From positions 90,916,221 to 90,980,220 of the forward strand of contig NC_068938.1 in assembly GCF_016801865.2 (NCBI RefSeq): a stretch of DNA of 64,000 nt. The letters run 5' to 3'. This document shows, one piece after another, positions 1 to 11,422 of this stretch. The first letter of the stretch is position 1, and each line of letters opens with the position of its first letter. The position numbers and the translations under genes were made by a program. Origin of the DNA: Culex pipiens pallens (Eukaryota; Arthropoda; Insecta; Diptera; Culicidae). The notes beneath the pieces are model-generated. The model saw only the letters and a list, made by a program, of their open reading frames with translations. It ran no database searches and was not told the DNA's origin.

Positions 1-37
1 TTCCAACATAGTTTCCATGAAGTTTGATCACTTTTAT

Positions 38-810
38 AAAAACGTTACTTAATCCACCCTTAGGTGGTTGGTGCCTTCCTCACATTTAAAAGGTAATGCT
101 ATCCAAAATAGGGCGGACCTTTAAGTGTTCTATCAATTTGACTCATTATTTTTTCATTCAGATTGGGTAGTCAGATCTTCATATTTCAGGGCACTTATGT
201 GCTTACAACTTATGATAGAGTAGTCAAATCTCCAATTCAATTTGTGCCCGTTGGAAAGGCTTTTTAATTACTTATCCAAAGATAGGTCGCATGATAGATC
301 CGGACATCGTTTTCATCAAAATATCTGAGATCCGGCCTCCAAAAAGTGCATAAATAACACTTAAGTGCTTATTACTTTTGATAGGGTTGTCAGATCTTCA
401 ATGTCATGGACGCGTTGGAAAGGTCTTTAAAATACCATTCTAAAAATGTATAACATGCCGGGTTTTCTTACAAAAACCACCCTTTTTACAATCTTCCGGA
501 CTTTTGTTTAAATCGTTTTTTTAGCATAACTTTTGAAGTACTTAACTAAACTGCATAATTTTTAATAGCGACTTATGGGACCCCAAGACGGATCGAATGA
601 CGCCAAAACGGACAAAATCGGTTAAGCCAATGTTGAGATAATCGAGTGACAATTTTTTGATCAACATCCCACCACACACACAGACATTTGCTCAGAATTT
701 GATTCTGAGTCGATAGGTATACATGAAGGTTGGTCTAGGAGGTCTAATTGAGAAGTTCAGTTTTCGAGTGATTTTATAGCCTTTCCTCAGTAAGGTGAGG
801 AAGGCAAAAT
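38..810 (+). repeat. Interspersed repeat family A, copy 1
   Basis: About 0.77 kb in the CPT1 intron. It starts with AACGTTACTTAATCCACC followed by GGTGGTTGGTGCCTTCCTCAC, and ends with TTTCGAGTGATTTTATAGCC then GGTGAGGAAGGCAAAA. Internal hallmarks are repeated blocks reading roughly TAACACTTAAGTGCTTATAAC and AGGGTTGTCAGATCTTCAA. Further full or partial copies are listed separately. No coding capacity is seen; the superfamily is not determined. Confidence 0.8.
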
Positions 811-1427
811 AGTCACTTAGCAAAACAAACATTTTTGAAAATAGTGTAAATATGTCGAAACAAGACACTATTTTTACAAATAATGATGCATTAAACGTGA
901 TTTGTGAAGCTACCAGGAGTGAAATAATCCATTTAATCCAAATTTCATAACTTTTGATTGTTTTTATAGAATTAGAATAGAAATCATTTTTTTGTGCGTT
1001 ACATAACAAAAGAACTTTTCATATGGAGTTTTTCGTTCCTTACCAGCTCCGCAGCCTATTCAATGGAAGTACCCATGGATTGAAACACCTAAACTATACT
1101 GAGCTTGGAAAAAGTGCGTTTGCTTTCGTGTTTGCTATAGAGTTTTTGTGAACTTCGAAGTTTAAGAGTTGAAGTTCTTTGCATCTCACTCGATATTATT
1201 TCTACTTCTACAAAATGCATGCAAACATGTTAGTCAAAACAAAACACTATAATCAAACCAGTTAGAATTTCTGGAAAAAATGTTAGTTAATTTCAGCGGT
1301 TAGTTACATAAATTTGTTTTGTCTGTTCGATTGATTCAACTATCGCCAATTAGTTAATTAGCTGCACCACGTGATTAGACCAGGATTGAGGGCTTTCGGG
1401 GGGTGGGGGTGGATTAAACACCATTAC
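811..1427. other. CPT1 intron, no further exon seen
   Basis: AT-rich intronic sequence downstream of exon 5B. I searched the minus strand for conserved CPT1 continuation and for AG/GT pairs around it and found none. Confidence 0.5.
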
Positions 1428-1493
1428 CGTTTCTGGACTTGCTCTTCCGCCACAATGTTCTCCCAAACGTGCGCCATTACAGGTGCATCAGCC
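1428..1493 (-). CDS. CPT1: CPT1 alternative exon 5B
   Basis: 66 nt, acceptor CCTCCAACAG and donor GTAATG. It completes the Trp codon and reads ADAPVMAHVWENIVAEEQVQ, K, then two bases (CG). It keeps the canonical ADAP motif and the H.WE core. Same phases as exon 5A, one codon longer, 500 bp further downstream. The remaining 3' exons of CPT1 (substrate-binding and C-terminal part) are not found between 1 and 1427 and must lie left of the window. Confidence 0.85.
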
Positions 1494-1995
1494 CTGTTGG
1501 AGGATCGGTCGTCGTCGTCGCGTTGGTAGAGTCGGTTCAAAGTGTTTGGTCAAAACGGAAAATGGAATAAATAATCAACTAAATACGTTTTGCGCATTTT
1601 TACACGCTTATTAAGAGATGTGTGAGACAATGGATGGGAACAGATAGGTTGTGAGAGGGTAATGAATTGTATTCGTGAGCGTACAAAAAATGCAACTAAC
1701 CAGCAGACTAAATTTAGGATCTACGTTCAAGCGCACATTTCGTAATTCAACCAGCACCATAATACAATCAATCAATTTATATGTATATGCCATCACACAG
1801 AAATTTGGGACTCTCTCTTCTTACATCCCCCTTCTCTTGTGGAAGAAGCCCCTCAACCAGAAGCAATTTTGTGTGAAGGGTTTTACAAGGCCTATTTACA
1901 GGAAAAGCTGTCTCAAAAATGTTCAAATTTGGGAGTAATTGTGCAGAAAGTTGGAGCGCGCGTCCACAAGGGATCGCTTTTTGTGTTTCAATTAC

Positions 1996-2058
1996 CGCGG
2001 GTGAGTTTCTTCCATGATCAACATTTCCCAGATGTGTGACATCACAGCAGCGTCCGCC
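1996..2058 (-). CDS. CPT1: CPT1 alternative exon 5A
   Basis: 63 nt, acceptor CTTCTATCAG and donor GTAATT. The first base completes the Trp codon of the micro-exon, then reads ADAAVMSHIWEMLIMEETHP and leaves two bases (CG). It is homologous to exon 5B in the same phase and fits the ADAP.(V/M).HLWE segment just after the catalytic His of CPT1. The ADAP motif is altered to ADAA. Because both copies enter in phase 1 and leave in phase 2, only one should be used per mRNA. Confidence 0.85.
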
Positions 2059-2409
2059 CTGATAGAAGATGTTTTTTTTTTGTTTTTGGTTTGTGAATAG
2101 TGTTTTTTTTTTGTAGATTTTGGACGGGCGATGGACGACACGGATCAGATGAGCCAATTGGTTGGATTTTTTTGGGAAGACAAATACAAATGTGAAAAAA
2201 AGAAAGAGAACATTATCATCACGAATGTTGCAATTCATAACACTATCGAGGTTTGCTGGTTGCGTTCTCCCTATCCACTCGGGATGGATCGTGTGGGACA
2301 TTGGACTATGGATTTGGGTGTGTAATTTATGGTATATAATACACGAGATTTTTTTTTTGGTTGAGGATGCTATTGAATATGTTAAAACATGGGCAACGAT
2401 TTAACTTAC

Positions 2410-2435
2410 CAAGTGTGCTCCGAGTTAAAGCCAAT
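2410..2435 (-). CDS. CPT1: CPT1 micro-exon 4 with catalytic histidine
   Basis: A 26-nt exon flanked by acceptor CCATTACAG (AG at 2437-2436) and donor GTAAGT (from 2409). In the phase left by exon 3 it reads IGFNSEHT and the first two bases of a Trp codon. This matches the family motif G.NAEHSWADAP, whose His is the general base of carnitine acyltransferases; here it would be residue 471, close to His473 of rat CPT1A. The distance to exon 3 is 3.8 kb. The call is supported by motif, phase and both splice sites at once. Confidence 0.9.
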
Positions 2436-2627
2436 CTGTAATGGAAAATTGAAAAAAATGTTAAGAATTGCTTTAATCAATTAATATCGCAAAAGAAAAA
2501 CAAAAATACAAAGACATTTTTATTTATTTTTTCCAGTTAAAACATTTGTTTTGAAATGCTATTTTAATGCAAAATTGATCAAAATTTTCCCATAGTTTCA
2601 GGCGAATTTAATAACTAAAAGAAAATA

Positions 2628-2975
2628 CAGTAGTTGTGCGGTGACTGGGCGTTGTTTAACTGGGCTGCTTTTTAACTGGGCCGTAGCCCAGTTAAAAAGC
2701 AGACAAACGTCAAAAAACCAAAACAAACCGAAATGACCAAGGGGTTAATGGATGCAAAAATCATTTTCAATAAATACAAAAACTTTTTTTAAGTTAGAAT
2801 TAAAGAAATATGAAGAGCAAGCATTGTAAATTAATTTGAGTAACTTTTATTTTAATATTTCATCAGGAAAATATGATGCATCGGTGGTCCCCTCGTATTT
2901 TTTCGTTCAGCCCAGTTAGCGAGCAGCATTCGGTGACTGGGCTACGTTCTCAGCCCAGTTACCGAACAAGTACTG
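2628..2975. mobile_element. pogo/Tc1-like MITE, family P, copy 1
   Basis: Imperfect terminal inverted repeats: left CAGTAGTTGTGCGGTGACTG, right (reverse complement) CAGTACTTGTTCGGTAACTG, each next to TA (2626-2627 and 2976-2977). The TA duplication and CAGTA terminus fit pogo/Tc1-mariner MITEs. The interior repeats the motif AACTGGGC and GCCCAGTT several times. No ORF. Confidence 0.75.
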
Positions 2976-3838
2976 TACCAACATTTGGTATCCCAATTTC
3001 GACAGTTTTCGATTTTTATTCAATATCAGAATAATACCAAAAGTTGGCCTGATACAGAATTTTGCCCTTAATTTCCCTACTCAACATTCATGAAGCTGAT
3101 GTCAGTAAACGTTTCAGTTTCGTCAAGGCATGATAGAATCATGTTGAGCAACCATGCGCACTATCTTATTTTTGCAACTCTCATATATATAAACGTGGGT
3201 GCGCATGGTTGCTTAAGATAATTCCATGGCATTTATATCCTAACTTTACAATTTTATTTATTGGCCGGGAATCCACCAAAACTCTATTTTGCCGTTTTAA
3301 GCATGTTCATGGAGATCAAATATGACGAAACTGAAGCTTCAAAAATGTCAAGTTGTGTTATCCTGGGTGTTATTTTTTAGGACTCAATTCTTTATGATTT
3401 TTTGTTTTTATGTTTTTTTTTAAATTCATATGGATAAAACTTTTCTTGTCGATTCTTTATGTCCAAATTTGCCAGTTGGCATAATTTATTTCTCTATAAA
3501 AGTCTCCCTGCAAATTTGCTTCTATCCATGCGAAAGTGTTTAGATATTTTTAGAATTCCTTATCCTTTTAGTTATTTTCTGATCAATTTGGTTTCTTCGG
3601 CAAAGTTGTAGGTTGTGATTAAGATAATTTAGAAAAAAAGAGGTACATGAAAACAAAAATCTCGCATTTTGTTTTTCTCGTTTCAACACAAAAACTCGAT
3701 TTAGACAAAGTTCATACCATTTGTTTTTATTTTTTTTATTTTTTGAAGTGTTTTATTCGGACGAACGTTTCATTTCGGCCATGCTAGGATTTAAAAAAAA
3801 AATTTGACAAAGTTTTGAAAAAACTTAATTTCTGAATA

Positions 3839-4330
3839 CAGTAGTTGCTGGATAACTGGGGGTCATTTCACTGGGCTGTACTACCGCTGATCGCATAAAT
3901 GTCCCATATGCATTTTCATCGCTTTTGAGTTATTGATTCAGTTTGGTTCAAAATCGTGTGGTCTTTCAGAAAAGCCGACAACATCCAGTGCTTTGTTCTA
4001 GAAATCAGAAGGAAATCCAGTTTTTCGCGAAAACTTAACAAGTAGCCTTATGTGTGGGACAAACTTAAAGTGCGTTTTTCTCAGCTCGCCGTTTTTGCAT
4101 ATGGGACATTTATGCGAACATGGGCAGTGTAGCCAAGTAATACAGCAGTCAAACGTCAAAAACAATAACATAGTTAAAAGATCGAGGGGTCCGTGGATGC
4201 AAAAATCCATTTTAACGAATTAATATTCCTTTTTACGTTTTTTGGTGAAACTTCATATCACATTCAAAGCAAATTTGAAGGGTAAATTCTAGACATAGTT
4301 ATAAGTTAATTTTATTTATCAATTTTAATT
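3839..4330. mobile_element. Family P MITE, copy 2, interrupted (3' end unclear)
   Basis: Begins CAGTAGTTGCTGGATAACTG after TA. The interior matches copy 1 on both sides of an inserted element: ...CACTGGGCTG, then the insert at 3879-4131, then GCCAAGTAATACAGCAGTC, AAACGTCAAAAAC and a shared TGGATGCAAAAATC block. The right terminus is not clear. Confidence 0.6.
3879..4131. mobile_element. Family Q MITE, copy 1, nested in family P
   Basis: 253 bp with inverted ends TACTACCGCTGATCGCATAA and a right end reading TATGCGAACATGGGCAGTGTA; inside the ends are CATAAATGTCCCATATGC and its complement. A second copy is at 55842-56097. It sits between the GGGCTG and GCCAAG of a family P element, so it inserted later. 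Confidence 0.7.
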
Positions 4331-4650
4331 AAGACATCTTGAGGATTAATGATCTCTTCGACAATTTTCGGGTTTGCAATCAATTAGTACTATATAAATT
4401 TTATGATAAACGGTACCGTTCTCGAGTTATAACCATTTTCAGGCTATATCTTCAAAAAGTAAATAATGTTTTCGAATTTTGTAATTCAGTATCCATTTGG
4501 ATGTTCCGAAAATAACTTTTTTTTGCGAGCATTCAGCATTCATGGCGTAGATATTTTCTATGGCCAAAGAAGTAATTTTGCATTATTAGTTCGTCTATAC
4601 AAGTCTTCATACAATGTTGGCAACCGTCTTTGAAAAATTAAAATATTAAA

Positions 4651-5414
4651 AAAACGTTACTTAATCCACCTGAAGGGTGTTGGTGCCTTCCTCGCATTCA
4701 TATAGTGAATACACTATACAGCCCCAAAAAAGTGTAAAAATAACACTTATTTTTATCAATATCTGAGCTCCGGCCTCAAAAAAGTGTATTAAAAACACTT
4801 AAGTATTTATAACTTTTAATAGGGTTGTCAGATCTTCAACTTGTCTTCAACCTTTTGGGCTCGTTGGAATTGTCCTTTGGTTACCTATCCAACGATGGCT
4901 TGCATTATAGATCCGGACACCTTTTTCATCAAAATATTTGAGATCCGACCAAAAAAAGTGTATAAATAACACCTAAGTGCTCATAACTTTTTATGGGGTT
5001 GCCAGATCTTCAATCTTTTGAATGTGTTGGAAAGGTCTTTAAAATACCTTTCTAACAATATATAGCATGACGGGTTTTCTTACAAAAACCACCCTTTTTA
5101 CAATCTTCCGAAGTTTAGCTAAAATCTTTTTTTAGCATAACTTTTGAAGTACTTTTCTAAACTTCAAAATATTAACTAGGGTCTTGTGGGACCCCAAGAC
5201 GAATCAAATGAGACCAAAACGGTCCATATTGGTCCAGCCAATCCGGAGATAATCGTGTGCACGGACTCACATACAGACACACGCACAGACATTTGTTCAG
5301 ATTTTGATTCTGAGTCGATAGGTATACGTGAAGGTAGGTCTACGAGGTCGAATTAAGAAGTTAATTTTTCGAGTGATTTTGTAGCCTTTCCTTATTGAGG
5401 TGAGGAAGGCAAAA
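4651..5414 (+). repeat. Interspersed repeat family A, copy 2
   Basis: Near-full copy: starts AAACGTTACTTAATCCACC and ends GAGGTGAGGAAGGCAAAA, with the same internal blocks as copy 1. Located in CPT1 intron 3. No ORF. Confidence 0.8.
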
Positions 5415-6268
5415 CTGTATGTTGAGAAAGGATCTTCTGATCGATTTGGTGTCTTCCGCTATGTTGTAGAAGAATAGTAACACTTTAAAACCTTTTGTCA
5501 ATTGGACTTTTCATACAAAACAAGCCTTACCCGACAAACTTCGTTTTGCCTTTCTTCGTTTGTTGACGTTTTTAACTTTTTTGCTTATCAGCCTCCTGTG
5601 ATCAAAATTTTATTTTACGTAACTTTTCCCATACAATCTGCAGAATTTCCGGAATCGGTTCCAGAGTGGCCAAAGTTGTAACTTTTTGGCGTAAGAACCT
5701 TCCTTAACTTATACGAACCCAACGCAAGAAAGAGCACCTCGATCCGACGCTCCGTATTGAACTGATTCGCGTTCGAACAAAACCGTCGAAATTTTTTATA
5801 TATATAGATAAGAAGAAGAAGATAATGAACCAATAATGAACAGCACATTTTTTTTAATTCTAATTTTTGGATATGTTTAAGTTTACAAAAAAAATGCATC
5901 CTTTGAGCTACGGCATAAGTTGGTCAACATTAATGCGGCAATTTTACGAAAAAATATGATTTTTGAAAAATCTCTTAATTGGTTTATACTTCATTTTTAG
6001 ATGTTAAATCAAATTTACAACTGAAAAGTACTCAACATTGATTTCGATATCGTGCACCGTTTTCAAGTTATTGTCACGTAAAATTGTTTTTTTTTTTTGT
6101 TGAAAAGGCCGTTGCAAATATTTTTCGAAGTTTATGTCGCCTCTCCCTTCAAAATCGGTCCGAAAAATCAGGGGGCAAAAACAATTATTTTTCTCAAACC
6201 TTAAAATTTGCTCAAAATGACCTTCTCGAGAATAGTTGTACTACAACCATGGTCTACCGTACACTTAC
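5415..6268. other. CPT1 intron 3, proximal part
   Basis: AT-rich intron directly 3' of exon 3. No coding or clear repeat structure seen beyond simple T runs. Confidence 0.6.
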
Positions 6269-7382
6269 CCGTCCATTGCTGCCGACGCACACCGTAAAGC
6301 TCTTGTCGAACCATCTGTCGTGGCCGTTGCCGTGCAGCAAGTACCGCCCAAACTGGTCCAGCTTCTCCGGGTGGGCCATGTCGAACTCGAACGGCAGCGT
6401 GTCCAGCGACAGCACGAAGGCCGCACTCTCGATCAGGTGCAGCGACGTCTTGTTGACACCCTTGGCGAACACCGACTCGCGGATCTTGGCCCACTTGGTA
6501 CGATCTCCGGCGGTTAGCGACGCGAGCAGCTCCTCGCCGGCCTGCGGCTTGTCACTGCTGTTGAGGATCTCCTCGATTTGGATTTGCAGCTCACACGGTC
6601 GTAGGATGCGCCCGTTGTGGTAGATGACGACCTTGTAGTAACATCCGCGGTACAGCACCACGATGTGGTTTGAGTCCTGGTAGTGGACAATCTTGTCCGT
6701 CTCTACGCCGGGCACGCGTACGGTGTTGAAGATACGTTCGTACTGCCACGAGCACAGTGGGACCAGCCCCTGCACCAGAATGGGTTCCAGCTCTTGCCGT
6801 TCGACGATCCGCCGGAATTGCAGCAGCATGTTGATGACACTGGCGGCCCGGGCACTTTGAATGGTGGTGGGCTGCGTGAAAATGGCATCGATTCCGTAGA
6901 AATTGCTGTTGACCATGAGGGCGCCACGACCGCGCAGGTACACGTACTCCTCCCACCAATCGGACACGTAGTTCGTGGACCACCAGCTCTTGAGCGTCAG
7001 ATAGCGCTGCAGTTTGGGCGCGATTCCGGCCTGGAACTCCTTGGCCAGTCGCTCCATGCGGCTGTAGTTGGCATCGTCCAGCAGGGGTCGCACCGACCGG
7101 AGGTACCTGGTCATTGTTTCCTGTACGCCCGGCAGGGGCAACCGCGGCAGCGATCCCTGGAAGCTGTACAGGCCCGGTTTGTTCCACGTGGCCAGCACCT
7201 TCACGCACAGGGCCCACAGCCGAGTTGGCAGCGAGACCTTACTGCCCGGGGCTCGCTTCTCGTACATCCACCCTTTGTACATGAGCAGCAGCTTCAGCGA
7301 GTACCGCATCGTGTAGCAGATGCACAGCCAGAAGAACAGCCCCGCCAGGCCGCATGCTGTCACTTGGTAGCCCACGGTATCT
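6269..7382 (-). CDS. CPT1: CPT1 exon 3 (second TM and N-terminal half of acyltransferase domain)
   Basis: A 1114-nt exon, far more GC-rich than the surrounding introns. After acceptor CAACCTCAG it completes a Gly codon and continues DTVGYQVTACGLAGLFFWLC, the second membrane segment, so the catalytic body faces the cytosol as is known for CPT1. The choline/carnitine acyltransferase signature LPRLPLPGVQETMTRY is followed by the WW.YVYLRGR region and NSNFYGIDAIF. It ends in phase 0 at ...CVGSNGR with donor GTAAGT (6268). With exons 1 and 2 this gives 464 residues of an enzyme usually near 780. The frame is uninterrupted. An in-frame GTG at 7375 can mislead start callers; it is internal. Confidence 0.97.
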
Positions 7383-7457
7383 CTGAGGTTGCAACAAGAG
7401 AAGAAAAGTTCAAAGTCAGATTGTTGCCAGTTTAGAACGTCACCTCGTTCAACTTAC

Positions 7458-7594
7458 CCCGGTAGTAGGGCTGAAAATTTACCAACTAAGTTGAACGGAA
7501 CGTGCCGTTGTGTGAAGTGGAGTGCCATTGCCACCGCTATCACCAGCCAAAGGCTCTGAAGGTGGGCGGGGTAGACTCCGTTGCGGACGCCGGT
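7458..7594 (-). CDS. CPT1: CPT1 exon 2 (first transmembrane segment)
   Basis: Begins after acceptor CTCTTCCACAG in phase 0 with TGVRNGVYPAHLQSLW, then the hydrophobic LWLVIAVAMALHF, which is the first membrane helix of CPT1. It ends ...FSALLPG with two bases of the next codon before donor GTAAGT at 7457. Length 137 nt. It follows exon 1 after a 4.2-kb intron (7595-11830) and is separated from exon 3 by a 75-nt intron (7383-7457). Identity rests on the strongly conserved GVYPAH motif and on frame continuity on both sides. Confidence 0.93.
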
Positions 7595-9154
7595 CTGTGG
7601 AAGAGGGGAAAAGCAAAAAAAGAGAATTATTATCAGATAGATTTATTGGTGTACTATTTTTGGCGCGAGAATTGTCACAACAACATCAAACAATGTGTAA
7701 TCGAAAACCATTTCTGGTTGATAACAACCACAATATATCAGGAAATGATTGATGCCGACGTTGGATGTTATCTCGAGAAATTTGTTTCTGTTCAAGGGTT
7801 GATGTTGAACTACAAATAGAATCAAAAAAGTGAAATGAAAAAAAAATACTCTCTGTTTTAAGCTCTCTGGAGACCCTGCTCGAGACAACTCATACACATT
7901 TGCATTAGCAGTTATAATAACACAAAATAGGTGCTAAAAGAGATTTGTTCGAAAAATAACTTTTTTATCAAAAATTATTACCAGAAAATCCAATAACATA
8001 GGAAAGAAAAGTGTTCCATATGGCATTCGATATGGCTTACAAATTTTGTTCAACATTTTAAAAAAATGTAAAATTAAGCAGAAAGCAGACAAATTATCCA
8101 TGTGAGCAAATAACCAAAATAGTGAACTTGAAAAATATTAAAATTTTCCCAAAGTTCTTGCAATACAAAAATTACATATTTCGATATGACCACTTAGAAA
8201 ATTTTCAAACAAATTAATTTCCTTAGGTGGTTTAACAATAATGAACAATATCAACTTTCAAACAATAAACTTTTTATAAAGCTTTACAACGACCATCTGC
8301 ATTATACCGTAAGGCTGAGAAAATCATGTTAAAACCTTGAACTGACAAACCAAAAGATTGACGTTTAAAGTTACCTCTTTTGAAAATGCTGGGATCGTTT
8401 TGGAGTTTGTTGTACTATTTACTACTACATTTGAAGTAGCTCGAGAGAACAAGGGATAAGGAGGCTCATTTTGCCGATCGCAGCGCCACATGCGTTCGTT
8501 TTCTAAAGCTTGACTAAACCTTTAAACTCACTCAGAGCTTGTCAAAACCAAATTTAGTCTGAAACTAGTTTTTAGGCGAAAATAATTTTAAAACTAAGAA
8601 ACTTACTCTGAACAACAATTTGAGGAAAAAAAAATTGATGAATCCAAAATTGAGTCCAATCCACTTAAAACAAGGCAGAACAACTTTCAACCAAAGGAGA
8701 ATGAGCAAATTTGTATGGGAGCTCAAAAATGTACACGAACGAAACCGACTTTTTTTTCCGAAAGATCTCACCGAGACATGAAAAAAAGTCTTCTGGACCA
8801 ACTCTCTAAACCCCGGAGTTCAAAAGTTACAAACTGTTGAAGTTTGGGCACTTTGGGTGAAAATTTACAAAAAATCGTATTTCTGCATTTTCTAAAATCA
8901 CTCATAAATACAATCTATATTTTATTTTGGATTTCGATCATCTTGACTTCATTCGACTCGTATCAGCGAAAATTATCAGTTCTGATACATGTATGTAAAA
9001 AAAGTATTTACACCCCATGGGCACTAGGCACATTTTGTGATGAAACATGTAAACAATTTAATGTTGACATAAACCTAGTACTACGTTTTGTTCAGAAACT
9101 CATGCCGAACATTTTGCTACAAAAAGCTCATGAAAAGATGTTTTCTATAAACAG
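7595..9154. other. CPT1 intron 1, 3' part
   Basis: AT-rich intronic sequence with no supported exon, RNA gene or complete element. Confidence 0.55.
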
Positions 9155-10145
9155 TAGGGTGGGTACGTTTTTCAAAAAGTTCTCGGATCAAGTTTTAGTA
9201 TGGTTCCCCTTGTAGGGCATGCCCATCGGGACTTTCATGCCAAATATCAGCTCATTTGGTTGTAAACTGGCTGCGCGCATCAGGGTTAAAGTTTACATGG
9301 GAATTACTACGGGAAATTGGAACTTTTTGTTCAAACGCTCCTACAGGTCTGGGAAAATCACGCGCCAACTTCTGGTATGGTCAGGCCTATGGGGAATGGT
9401 CTGGAGAACACTTTTCCCGAAGAGAGCATATGGATTCGTTGTCCCTAGACCTGGCGCATCGACAAACAATCCGATGTCTCCGGAATCAACGGTTTTTCCT
9501 GAAAAAGCATCAAATTTTCCTTAGCATGCTATGAAAGCTTGATGCACACCGCGACGCCATATGTCAGACAGCTACCACGTGGGCGAGAAACGGCTGGAAT
9601 AATCAATTGCAAACCTTCTTTTAACTAGAAAATGATCATTTCGAGCAATCCTGATATTATTTAGTCGAATTCTGAATCTTTGCATTGCAAATTTGTATTT
9701 TTTTGCAAATATTTCAACCACGTGGTAGCTACCTGACGTATGGCGTCGCGGTGTTCATCAAGCTTTCATAGCATGCTAAGGAAAATGTGATGCTTTTTCA
9801 AGGAAAACCGTTGATTCCGGAGACATCGGATTGTTTGCCGATGCGCCAGGTCTAGGGACAACGAATCCATATGCTCTCTTCGGAAAAGTGTTCTCCAGAC
9901 CATTCCCCATAGGCCTGACCATACCATAAAGTTGGCGCGTGATTTTCCCAGACCTGTAGGAGCGTTTGAACAAAAAGTTCCAATTTCCCATAGTAATTCC
10001 CATGTAAACTTTAACCCTGATGCGCGCAGCCAGTTTACAACCAAATCAGCTGATATTTGGCATGAAAGTCCCGATGGGCATGCCCTACAAGGGGAACCAT
10101 ACTAAAACTTGATCCGAGAACTTTTTGAAAAACGTACCCACCCTA
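9155..10145. mobile_element. Foldback hAT-like element with 8-bp TSD
   Basis: 991 bp made of two inverted arms of about 428 bp (9155-9582 and 9718-10145) around a loop of about 135 bp. The termini are TAGGGTGGGTACG and CGTACCCACCCTA. An exact 8-bp direct repeat ATAAACAG flanks it (9147-9154 and 10146-10153). An 8-bp duplication with a TAGGGTG end fits the hAT superfamily. The arms stay nearly identical, so the insertion is recent or the arms are being converted. Apparent ORFs in the arms mirror each other and are not proteins. Confidence 0.88.
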
Positions 10146-10353
10146 ATAAACAGTTATATAACAAATACTATTACAAAAATCAAAAAAGGTGCAAAAAAAA
10201 GTTTGTACACCTTTCGAAAAATTAACATAAATAAAGTTATTTGTTGACAAATCACCATAAATCCAGTCTCCCAACTCCAAATAGGCATCCTTGACTGATT
10301 AAAAAAATAATTTGGATTGAATATAAAGTTTACTAATTACTTAGTATAAAAGT

Positions 10354-10656
10354 AAAAATAAAATCCGTGTTTTTCGACGCGTCGCGCGCAAAAACCGGAG
10401 AATGACGAAATTGGCAAAAAATCAACTTTTTTCACTAAAACTGCGATAACTTTAAAATTTCAGCGATGACCTATACATGTCTGGGTATCAAAAGTTGCGT
10501 CTTTTAATTACAAAAAAATTGGTACCCAAACATTTATAGGTCATCGCTGAAATTTTAAAGTTATCGCAGTTTTAGTGAAAAAAGTTGATTTTTTGCCAAT
10601 TTCGTCATTCTCCGGTTTTTGCGCGCGACGCGTCGAAAAACACGGATTTTATTTTC
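10354..10656. repeat. Long palindrome (about 125-bp arms)
   Basis: Left arm AAAATCCGTGTTTTTCGACG... down to GCGATGACCTATA near 10480; right arm is its near-perfect reverse complement from about 10530 to 10656. Arms include GACGCGTCGCGCGCAAAAACC. A diverged relative of part of this unit occurs in opposite orientation at 13640-14230. Confidence 0.85.
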
Positions 10657-11265
10657 AAAAAATCATATCTCAGAATCCTGTTAATGAACTCCTCCCATTT
10701 TTTAGTATGTTATGTAAAAATGTCCGGGGAATCCGATAAAAATATTTTCAGACATAGGCTCTTTTGTCCAGACACCATCAAAACGGCATTTTAAAGTTTC
10801 ATACGCCCTTTTCATATGTTAGGCTAGATTTTTGAAACTTCTTATTATTTTTCTTTGAAAGGCCAACTTATCACCTTTCATTTGCGTATAAGACAATTGA
10901 AATCGGTTAAAATGCCGAGGAGTTATGATTTTTCAAAAAAAAGTGGTTTTTGCGAAAATCGACGAAAATGGGCATTTTTCAAACCACCCTAACACGGCGT
11001 AAGTCACCCTAATGGCCAAACAAAAAAATACGGGTCTAATTATTTCGGCCAAGGAACCCCCAGAAAAATTTTGAGGACTTTTGTTTTTTTCCATGCTGTT
11101 TTCGTGGGGAATTGCTGTATATCTAGCTTACTAAGTCCGCGCCCCATCCCGCACGGCCATCTCGCCACTGTGAAAAGATCAAAGCCAATGTGGGTCTACG
11201 TATCTCGTATATCGTATATCCTATATGCAGTAAATACAGTATACAATGCAAAAGACCTCTCCAAC
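10657..11265 (-). repeat. Repeat unit related to 13640-14230, inverted
   Basis: Contains AAACCACCCTAACACGGCGTAAGTCACCCTAATGG in pieces and a block ATTATTTCGGCCAAGGAACCCC. The complementary series (GGTCGTTAGGGTGACC, CGTGCTAGGGTGG, ATTCCTTAGCCGAAATAAT) appears at 13660-13740. No coding sequence. Confidence 0.55.
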
Positions 11266-11269
11266 GAGT

Positions 11270-11422
11270 TCAAATGATTGGAGATCTGACAACCCTATCA
11301 AATTGAGTCAAATTGATAGAACACTGAAAGGTCCGCCCCTGTGTGTCTATTTTGGATAGCATTACCCTTTAAATGTGAGGAACGCACCAACCACCTCAGG
11401 GTGGACTAAGTAACGTTTTATT
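11270..11422 (-). repeat. Family A repeat, truncated terminal fragment
   Basis: Reverse-oriented 5' end of family A: AAGGTCCGCCC, TATTTTGGATAGCATTACC, then GTGAGGAACGCACCAACCACC and GTGGACTAAGTAACGTTTTA. It mirrors positions 41-140. Confidence 0.75.

Noticed and set aside
1777..2301. 174-aa minus-strand ORF as a separate gene
   Set aside because: It overlaps CPT1 exon 5A in another frame and has no recognisable features.
6683..7435. 250-aa plus-strand ORF opposite CPT1 exon 3
   Set aside because: Antisense shadow of a GC-rich exon; the minus frame encodes conserved CPT1.
9219..10044. Mirror-image ORFs of about 90-100 aa on both strands
   Set aside because: They are the two arms of the foldback element read in opposite directions; no protein family features.
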